DNA of 64,000 nt from Glaesserella sp041817755 (GTDB lineage Bacteria; Pseudomonadota; Gammaproteobacteria; Enterobacterales; Pasteurellaceae): contig NZ_JBGYBX010000055.1 of assembly GCF_041817755.1 (NCBI RefSeq), positions 1 through 64,000 of the forward strand, in the 5' to 3' direction. This document shows, piece by piece, positions 58,066 through 64,000 of this stretch. Numbering within the stretch: the stretch's first letter is position 1; the number at the start of each line of letters is the position of its first letter. The translations under genes and the position numbers were made by a program. The notes beneath the pieces are model-generated. The model made no database searches, was not told where the DNA came from, and saw nothing but the letters and a program-made list of their open reading frames with translations.

Positions 58066-59397
58066 ATGTCAGCCACAATTCTAGAAACCCTTCCTCTCGG
58101 TCAAAAAGTCGGTATCGCCTTCTCCGGCGGCTTGGATACCAGCGCCGCCTTATTATGGATGCGTCAAAAAGGCGCCGTGCCTTATGCCTATACCGCAAAC
58201 TTAGGTCAACCGGATGAAGACGATTATAATGCCATCCCGAAAAAAGCGATGGAATACGGTGCGGAAAACGCCCGCTTAATTGATTGTCGTACCCAGCTTG
58301 CCCACGAAGGTATCGCGGCGATTCAATGCGGTGCATTTCACATTTCAACCGGCGGTATCCCTTACTTTAATACCACTCCGCTTGGTCGCGCCGTCACCGG
58401 AACCATGCTGGTCGCAGCCATGAAAGAAGACGACGTCAACATTTGGGGCGACGGTTCAACCTTCAAAGGAAACGATATTGAGCGTTTCTATCGTTACGGT
58501 TTGTTAACCAACCCTAAACTCAAAATCTACAAACCGTGGCTGGATCAAACCTTTATCGATGAACTCGGCGGTCGCCACGAAATGTCCGAATTCCTGATTG
58601 CCAACGGTTTCCAATATAAAATGTCGGTCGAAAAAGCCTACTCAACCGATTCTAATATGCTCGGCGCAACTCATGAAGCTAAAGACTTAGAATTGCTCAG
58701 TACCGGCATCAAAATCGTCAAACCGATTATGGGTGTTGCGTTTTGGGACGAATCCGTTGAAATCAAACCTGAAACCGTTTCGGTCACGTTTGAAGAAGGC
58801 GTTCCGGTTGCCTTAAACGGAAAACGTTTGGACGATCCGGTTGACTTGATTATGGAAGCGAACCGTATCGGTGGTCGTCACGGTTTAGGTATGTCTGACC
58901 AAATTGAAAACCGTATTATCGAAGCGAAAAGCCGCGGTATTTATGAAGCGCCGGGAATGGCTTTACTGCATATTGCTTATGAGCGTCTAGTTACCGGTAT
59001 TCATAACGAAGACACGATCGAGCAATACCGTATTAACGGCCTACGTTTAGGTCGTCTGTTATATCAGGGCCGCTGGTTTGATCCGCAAGCGTTAATGTTG
59101 CGTGAAACAGCTCAACGTTGGGTGGCGAAAGCGATTACCGGTACCGTGACCTTAGAATTGCGTCGCGGCAATGACTTCTCGATTCTTAACACCGAATCCC
59201 CGAACCTCACCTACGAACCGGAACGTTTAAGTATGGAAAAAGTGGAAGATGCGCCGTTTACGCCGGCAGACCGTATCGGCCAGCTTACCATGCGTAATTT
59301 GGACATCGTAGACACCCGCGGTAAATTAGGTATTTACTCGGAAACCGGATTACTCTCCGTACAAAATAATGTGATTCCGCAATTAGGAACCAAATAG
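58066..59397 (+). CDS. argG: Argininosuccinate synthase ArgG
   Basis: ArgG joins citrulline and aspartate with ATP to make argininosuccinate in arginine synthesis. The 443-residue length places it in the long bacterial type, like E. coli ArgG (447). The ATP pyrophosphatase loop VGIAFSGGLDTSAALLWM is near residue 13; GDGSTFKGNDIERF near residue 129 and YSTDSNMLGATHEAKDLE near residue 190 are also conserved. argH is not present beside it. The TAGAAT at 57984-57989 could be its -10 box. The gene ends at a strong hairpin. Confidence 0.98.
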   Translation: MSATILETLPLGQKVGIAFSGGLDTSAALLWMRQKGAVPYAYTANLGQPDEDDYNAIPKKAMEYGAENARLIDCRTQLAHEGIAAIQCGAFHISTGGIPYFNTTPLGRAVTGTMLVAAMKEDDVNIWGDGSTFKGNDIERFYRYGLLTNPKLKIYKPWLDQTFIDELGGRHEMSEFLIANGFQYKMSVEKAYSTDSNMLGATHEAKDLELLSTGIKIVKPIMGVAFWDESVEIKPETVSVTFEEGVPVALNGKRLDDPVDLIMEANRIGGRHGLGMSDQIENRIIEAKSRGIYEAPGMALLHIAYERLVTGIHNEDTIEQYRINGLRLGRLLYQGRWFDPQALMLRETAQRWVAKAITGTVTLELRRGNDFSILNTESPNLTYEPERLSMEKVEDAPFTPADRIGQLTMRNLDIVDTRGKLGIYSETGLLSVQNNVIPQLGTK

Positions 59398-59413
59398 TTT
59401 TACCTTGTAATCG

Positions 59414-59440
59414 AAAAGCACACCATTCGGTGTGCTTTTT
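59414..59440 (+). terminator. Rho-independent terminator of argG
   Basis: AAAAGCACACC (59414-59424) pairs over 11 bases with GGTGTGCTTTT (59429-59439) around a 4-base loop, with the stem running into a T run. Confidence 0.92.
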
Positions 59441-59472
59441 TGTGACATTCGATAAGTCAGTAACATTAAATG

Positions 59473-60189
59473 TTATTTTCTCGTCGGCTCGATAATTTGA
59501 GACGGCTCTAAAGTTGTGGCATCCGCTCCGATTAATAAATTGAGCGCCATGCCCGTCCGTGCAAAAAACTCTCGAATCCGAACTTTGTAATGTGAATCCG
59601 GGTATTTCGCCACATAGCAAATGGCATCAATACGTCGAAACTTCGCAATCAGCAGCGCTCTTTCACAATGAAATTGCTGTGAAATAATCACGAAAGGCTC
59701 CAACTGAAATACTTTATCCGCCCGAATGATCGAATCCAACGTACTGAATCCGGCGTAATCCTGCTTAATATTTTGCGCAGGAATGCCCATTTTCAACAAA
59801 TCATTGGTCATCATCTTCGGTTCATTATAATAAGCGGTACGATTATCCCCGCTCATCAATAAATAGTGGACTTTTTGGCGGTCGAACAGCTGCTTAGCCG
59901 CTTCTAACCGATACTTGTAATATAAATTAGGCGAACCGGACGGATAATATTTTGCCGTTCCCAGCACAACGGCATATTCTCTTTTCGGTATTTGAGCGGC
60001 ATCATGATAGATCGCCTCTCTCACAATATAACCTGTACCAAAGTCAATCGCCAACATCAATAACCCCAAGGAAAACATTAACCACAATCCCCATTTCAAT
60101 AGACGCAACACATAGCGAATTACATTAACTCTCAATGTAACCGCTTTACTTTCTTGTGCGATATTGTGTGTCGTGGTTTGTTCTTTCAT
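59473..60189 (-). CDS. sanA: SanA-like DUF218 family membrane protein
   Basis: The 238-residue protein has one N-terminal membrane helix (about residues 28-50) and a periplasmic DUF218/YdcF-type domain: AVVLGTAKYYPSGSPNLYYKYRLEAAKQLF near residues 74-103, LLMSGDNRTAYYNEPKMM near residue 109, FVIISQQFHCERALLIA near residue 164. E. coli SanA contributes to vancomycin exclusion at high temperature; the mechanism is unclear. The ATG at 60189 overlaps the stop of the EamA gene (ATGA), so the pair is translationally coupled. Confidence 0.88.
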   Translation of the reverse strand: MKEQTTTHNIAQESKAVTLRVNVIRYVLRLLKWGLWLMFSLGLLMLAIDFGTGYIVREAIYHDAAQIPKREYAVVLGTAKYYPSGSPNLYYKYRLEAAKQLFDRQKVHYLLMSGDNRTAYYNEPKMMTNDLLKMGIPAQNIKQDYAGFSTLDSIIRADKVFQLEPFVIISQQFHCERALLIAKFRRIDAICYVAKYPDSHYKVRIREFFARTGMALNLLIGADATTLEPSQIIEPTRK

Positions 60190-61082
60190 TTTTGATCTTT
60201 TGCTAACCTGGTTTCCGCATGAGTAATATACATTGTCGCCCCGATAATAATCGCCGCGCCTAACCACAATTTTCCCGGTGGTACCCAATTAAAGACAAGC
60301 CATCCGGCTAAAACGTTCAACGGTAATTTAATAAAATCAAACGGTTGAATATAAGAGGCATCCGCCAAACTGTACGCTTTCGCCACGGCTAACTGAGCCA
60401 ATGCCGTAAAAAAGCCTAATAAAATCAGCCAACCGAAATCACTGAATGACGGTAAGTTAAACCCTGTCGGACTTAAATTCGTGAGTGCAATCAATAGATT
60501 AAACGGCGTAATTAGAATAAACAAATAGGCAACCATGGTGGTCGGGGAATCCTCTACCGATAATTTTTTGACCATCAACGAATAGCATGCCCAAAAGAAA
60601 GCCGCTGCGACAGGTAACAAGACCACCCAATCAAAATTTTCCGACCACGGTTCCAAAATAATCATCGCCCCGATAAAACCCAAACCGGTTGCCATCCAGC
60701 GTTTAGCATCGACCTTTTCTTTGAGCAACAGCCCCGAACCGATCGTCACAAACAGCGGTGAGGTCATTAATAAGGCGATACCTTGCCAAATCGGGATAGG
60801 ATACGCAAGCGCCATCGTCCAGCATTGGATTCCGATTGCAGATAAAAACACTCGAAAGCAATGTTGACCAAAGTGTTTGGTTTTTAAGGACTGAAAAAAG
60901 CCCATATTCGCCATACTCGGCATTAAAAAAACAAAGGCGACAAGGTATTGCACTAAAGCAATCACGCTGGCATCAATGGTCGATACCGAAGTAAGTTTAG
61001 GGATTAACGTATTCACACAAGCAAACAACACGCCTGCCGTGATGATCGCAATCGCCCCTTTAACGGGTTGATGATTGGACAT
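60186..61082 (-). CDS. EamA/DMT family transporter
   Basis: This 298-residue inner membrane protein has ten hydrophobic segments arranged as two EamA repeats (about residues 8-140 and 150-290), the typical drug/metabolite transporter layout. PIPIWQGIALLMTSPLFVTIGSGLLLKEKVDAKRW near residues 95-129 and the equivalent YIQPFDFIKLPLNVLAGWLVFNW near residue 245 mark the repeat ends. The substrate cannot be predicted. Its stop overlaps the sanA-like start, and it is divergent from dmsA across a 257-base regulatory spacer. Confidence 0.85.
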   Translation of the reverse strand: MSNHQPVKGAIAIITAGVLFACVNTLIPKLTSVSTIDASVIALVQYLVAFVFLMPSMANMGFFQSLKTKHFGQHCFRVFLSAIGIQCWTMALAYPIPIWQGIALLMTSPLFVTIGSGLLLKEKVDAKRWMATGLGFIGAMIILEPWSENFDWVVLLPVAAAFFWACYSLMVKKLSVEDSPTTMVAYLFILITPFNLLIALTNLSPTGFNLPSFSDFGWLILLGFFTALAQLAVAKAYSLADASYIQPFDFIKLPLNVLAGWLVFNWVPPGKLWLGAAIIIGATMYITHAETRLAKDQK

Positions 61083-61248
61083 ATAAGCTTAAATAACAAG
61101 AAATCAGATAGCAATTAGCATAGCCGAGCTAATAGAAATTGCAAGTCGGATCTTATTTTGCTCTTTTTAACGCCGTTTCCATTATATAGAAAAATAAATA
61201 ATGAAATAATCTCAACCTAAAGCGTTATCGTCTAACTTCCCGAGCAAT

Positions 61249-61296
61249 TTGATAATCGTCAAAACTTCATCAACGGAAATCTCTATATTCCCTACG
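61249..61296 (+). promoter_or_regulatory. FNR box and promoter of dmsAB
   Basis: TTGAT-AATC-GTCAA (61249-61262) matches the FNR consensus TTGAT-N4-ATCAA at 9 of 10 positions. A -10-like TATATT lies at 61284-61289, putting the start of transcription near 61296 and the FNR centre at about -41, the standard activating position. DMSO reductase is an anaerobic enzyme regulated by FNR in E. coli, so the placement makes strong biological sense. No other gene needs this site. Confidence 0.82.
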
Positions 61297-61339
61297 AATG
61301 ACTTAATCGGGTCAATTTTCTATTTTGTGGGGAAATGAT

Positions 61340-63781
61340 ATGAAACATCAATCAGACAGCAGCCATTTTTCGGCGGAACGACGTTCGTTTCTCAAAGGAG
61401 GGGCTGCATTAAGCGGAGCGGCGCTTGCAGCAAGTGCCGTTCAAATTCCAATTGCAAAAGCTAATCCAAAACCAACCGCTTCTACGGCGAATGAAAAACT
61501 TGTTTGGAGTGCTTGTACCGTAAACTGCCACAGCCGTTGTCCGTTGCGTATGCACGTTCAAGACGGCGTGATTAAATATGTGGAAACCGATAATCTCGGT
61601 TTAGACAATTACGGTGATTTCCACCAAGTGCGTGCTTGTGCAAGGGGGCGTTCAATGCGTCGTCGTGTCTATAACCCGGACCGTTTGAAATATCCGATGA
61701 AACGGGTCGGCAAACGTGGCGAAGGTAAGTTTAAACGCATTACTTGGGACGAAGCCTTTGAAGAAATTGCGTCCAATTTAAAACGTATTATCGCCCAATA
61801 TGGCAACGAAAGTCTTTATTTGCCGTTTGCCACAGGTACACTAGGGGCAACGGTTGCTGCGTCTTATCCGCCGCCACGCAGTATTTCCAGCCGTTTTATG
61901 AACAGTATCGGCGGTTGTTTAGGACATCACGGCACTTACAGCTACGCCCAAATTTTTGAAGCCATTCCTTATATGTACGGCAGTAATGCAGGCAATAGCC
62001 CGACGGATATTGAAAATTCCAAACTGGTGGTCTATTTCGGTAATAACCCTGCGGAAACCCGTATGAGTGGTGGTGGCGTGACTTACCTTTATCAACAAGC
62101 GGCGGAACGTTCGCAAGCTAAAACTATTATGATCGATCCACGTTATAACGACACTATTGCAGGTCGTGGCGAGTGGATTCCGATCCGCCCGGGAACCGAT
62201 GCGGCATTAGTGGAAGGTATGGCGTATGTGATGATTACCGAAAACTTGGTCGATCAAGCCTTCCTTGATACTTATTGTATCGGTTATGACGAAAAAACCT
62301 TACCTGCTTCGGCAAAACCGAATGCTCACTACAAAGCCTATATTTTAGGGCAAGGGGACGATCAAACGGCAAAAACACCCGAATGGGCAGAAAAAATCAC
62401 CGCCATTCCAAAAGAGCGCATTGTCAGCCTTGCGCGTGAAATTGCGACTACAAAACCTGCTTATATTTGTCAAGGTTGGGGGCCACAGCGCCACGCCAAC
62501 GGTGAACAAGCCGCCCGTGCTATCGCAATGTTAGCCTGCTTAACGGGTAACGTGGGGATTAGCGGTGGGAACAGCGGATCTCGTGAAGGTTTCTATACGA
62601 TGCCGTTTGTGCGTTTGCCTGTGGGCGAGAACCCGATTAAAGCCAAAATTCCTATCTTTATGTGGACTGATGCCGTTACGCGCGGCAAGGAAATGACCGC
62701 TTTAACCGATGGTTTAAAAGGTGCAGAGAAGCTCAATCAGCCGATCAAGTTTATCCTGAACTACGCAGGCAACTGTATTATCAACCAACACTCAGACATT
62801 AACCGTACTTTAGATATTCTACAAGATGAAAGTATGCTCGAAATGTTAGTGGTGATTGATAACCATATGACTTCAACCGCCAAATGTGCCGACATTCTCT
62901 TACCCGATTGCACCACATCAGAGCAGATGGACTTCTGTATGGACGGCTCAGCGGGCAATATGGGCTATGTGATTTTTGCCGACAAAGCGATTGAACCACA
63001 ATTTGAATGTAAACCGGTCTATGAAATCTTGGCAGGCATTGCGGAAAAAATGGGGGTGAAAGAGCAGTTTACCGAAGGCAGAACCCAAGAAGAGTGGTTA
63101 CGCCATCTCTATAAACTTACTCAAGAGAAAAATCCGTTCTTCCAACAGTTCAGTTTTGAAGAGTTCAGAGAAAAAGGCATTATCAAACAGAAAGATCCTG
63201 CAGGGCATATGGTCGCGTTCAAAAAATTCCGTGAAGACCCTGTGGCAAATCCGCTCACCACCCCATCGGGCAAAATTGAGATCTATTCCGAACGTTTGGC
63301 GAAAATCGCTGAAACGTGGAAATTGCCTGAAGGTGATGTGATTAGCCCATTGCCGATTTATGCCCGTCAATTTGAAGGCTGGGACGATCCGAAACGTGAG
63401 CAATATCCGTTACAGCTCGTTGGTTTCCACTATAAATCCCGTGTTCACTCCACCTACGGCAACGTCGATGTGTTACAACAGGCTTCGCAACAATCCGTTT
63501 GGATCAACCCGCTTGATGCCGAAAAACGTGGCATTAAACACGGTGAAATGGTGCGGATTTTTAATGATCGTGGTGAAACGCGTGTCATGGCGAATGTCAC
63601 ACCGCGTATTATGCCTGGTGTTACCGCAATGGGTGAAGGCGCTTGGTATATGCCTGACGGAAAACGGGTGGATCATAACGGTAGCTTTAACGTTTTAACG
63701 ACACAACGCCCGTCGCCGTTATCAAAGGGCAATCCACAACATACGAACTTAGTTGAAATTGAACCAGTGGTGAAGGGGTAA
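61340..63781 (+). CDS. dmsA: Anaerobic dimethyl sulfoxide reductase catalytic subunit DmsA
   Basis: DmsA reduces DMSO and N-oxides as terminal electron acceptor during anaerobic growth. The 813-residue protein has a twin-arginine signal (RRSFLKGG, Arg14-Arg15) for folded export, an iron-sulfur motif (Cys59, Cys63, Cys67 and a later Cys near 100), and the molybdopterin-binding region with GCLGHHGTYSYAQ near residue 193, whose serine fits the molybdenum ligand of this family. The ATG at 61340 follows GGGGAAATGAT; an upstream frame is also open but lacks a better site. dmsB begins 6 bases after the stop. Confidence 0.96.
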   Translation: MKHQSDSSHFSAERRSFLKGGAALSGAALAASAVQIPIAKANPKPTASTANEKLVWSACTVNCHSRCPLRMHVQDGVIKYVETDNLGLDNYGDFHQVRACARGRSMRRRVYNPDRLKYPMKRVGKRGEGKFKRITWDEAFEEIASNLKRIIAQYGNESLYLPFATGTLGATVAASYPPPRSISSRFMNSIGGCLGHHGTYSYAQIFEAIPYMYGSNAGNSPTDIENSKLVVYFGNNPAETRMSGGGVTYLYQQAAERSQAKTIMIDPRYNDTIAGRGEWIPIRPGTDAALVEGMAYVMITENLVDQAFLDTYCIGYDEKTLPASAKPNAHYKAYILGQGDDQTAKTPEWAEKITAIPKERIVSLAREIATTKPAYICQGWGPQRHANGEQAARAIAMLACLTGNVGISGGNSGSREGFYTMPFVRLPVGENPIKAKIPIFMWTDAVTRGKEMTALTDGLKGAEKLNQPIKFILNYAGNCIINQHSDINRTLDILQDESMLEMLVVIDNHMTSTAKCADILLPDCTTSEQMDFCMDGSAGNMGYVIFADKAIEPQFECKPVYEILAGIAEKMGVKEQFTEGRTQEEWLRHLYKLTQEKNPFFQQFSFEEFREKGIIKQKDPAGHMVAFKKFREDPVANPLTTPSGKIEIYSERLAKIAETWKLPEGDVISPLPIYARQFEGWDDPKREQYPLQLVGFHYKSRVHSTYGNVDVLQQASQQSVWINPLDAEKRGIKHGEMVRIFNDRGETRVMANVTPRIMPGVTAMGEGAWYMPDGKRVDHNGSFNVLTTQRPSPLSKGNPQHTNLVEIEPVVKG

Positions 63782-63787
63782 TAAGTT

Positions 63788-64000
63788 ATGAGTAAAAAAC
63801 AATACGGATTTTACATCGATTCGCAACGTTGCACGGGCTGTAAAACCTGCGAACTGGCGTGTAAAGACTATAAAGATTTAACCCCTGATGTGAGCTTCCG
63901 CCGTATTTACGAATACTGCGGCGGCGGTTGGAAACAACAGGGCGAAGCGTGGACGCAAGATGTGTTCTCTTACTATCTGTCGATTTCCTGCAATCATTGT
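63788..64000 (+). CDS. dmsB: DMSO reductase iron-sulfur subunit DmsB (partial)
   Basis: Only the first 71 codons are in the window; the frame is open at its right edge. The translation starts MSKKQYGFYIDSQRCTGCKT and contains the first ferredoxin-type cluster motif (CTGCKTCELAC, residues 16-26), then a second beginning CNHC at the boundary. DmsB carries four 4Fe-4S clusters that pass electrons from the membrane anchor DmsC to DmsA. dmsC and maturation genes such as dmsD presumably lie beyond the window. Confidence 0.93.
   Translation, partial: MSKKQYGFYIDSQRCTGCKTCELACKDYKDLTPDVSFRRIYEYCGGGWKQQGEAWTQDVFSYYLSISCNHC

Noticed and set aside
60190..60288. Upstream extension of the sanA-like gene
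   Set aside because: It overlaps the EamA coding region in another frame; the ATGA overlap at 60186-60189 gives a natural start.

Overview
The window is ordinary, gene-dense chromosome from a member of the Pasteurellaceae. Two signs support this. Most proteins match core gammaproteobacterial families in Pasteurellaceae-like arrangements. The 9-base DNA uptake core ACAAGCGGT (or its complement) also recurs through the sequence, both singly and as inverted pairs between genes. That is the 'Apl-type' uptake signal of the Actinobacillus pleuropneumoniae / Mannheimia / Glaesserella / [Haemophilus] ducreyi branch, not the Haemophilus influenzae type (AAGTGCGGT). The species cannot be fixed from the sequence alone. 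No prophage, transposon, CRISPR array, tRNA or rRNA was recognised.

Layout. 1-338 is AT-rich and has no convincing gene. 339-6332 (+): membrane acyltransferase, methyltransferase, PerM-type permease, YvcK/CofD-like protein, queA. 6376-10008 (-): comEC/rec2 and sstT. 10249-19179 (+): dgkA, an L,D-transpeptidase, ushA, glnD, then lolB-ispE-prs and pyrD. 19317-28783 (-): fadD-rseC-rseB, a small lipoprotein with cutC and glnE, then yciI-yciA-yciB-yciC. 28922-29356 (+): yfbV. 29397-35561 (-): lptD, hemN, a DUF2489 protein, yihI, pgeF, ridA. 35683-37096 (+): yejK and bamE. 37207-55883 (-): aroF-tyrA, a heptosyltransferase, tusE, yccA, clpB, the envelope cluster uppS-cdsA-rseP-bamA-skp-lpxD-fabZ-lpxA, gloB-nagK-pgpB and yhbY. 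56017-64000: an lgtF-like glucosyltransferase (+) convergent with a second heptosyltransferase (-), argG (+), an EamA transporter and sanA-like gene (-), and dmsA with the start of dmsB (+), cut by the window end.

How the genes work together. The dominant theme is envelope biogenesis. Lipid A (lpxA, lpxD, fabZ), LPS core sugars (two GT9 enzymes and a GT2 glucosyltransferase), LPS export (lptD), outer-membrane protein assembly (bamA, bamE, skp), lipoprotein sorting (lolB), lipid carrier and phospholipid supply (uppS, cdsA, pgpB, dgkA) and envelope-stress sensing (rseB, rseC, rseP) are all here. Both enzymes that covalently control the glutamine synthetase cascade (glnD, glnE) are present. comEC and the dense uptake signals imply natural competence.

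The best non-coding signals are: a CRP-S-like site placed correctly for a comEC promoter; an FNR box about 41.5 bases before a predicted dmsA start; a sigma-32 promoter plus a CRP consensus palindrome upstream of clpB; a TyrR-box-like sequence before aroF-tyrA; a perfect 18-base palindrome before ushA; a large hairpin between bamA and skp; and inverted uptake-signal pairs acting as terminators. I found no wholly new multi-gene system. The unusual material is regulatory or concerns gene order, and all of it is predicted by eye.
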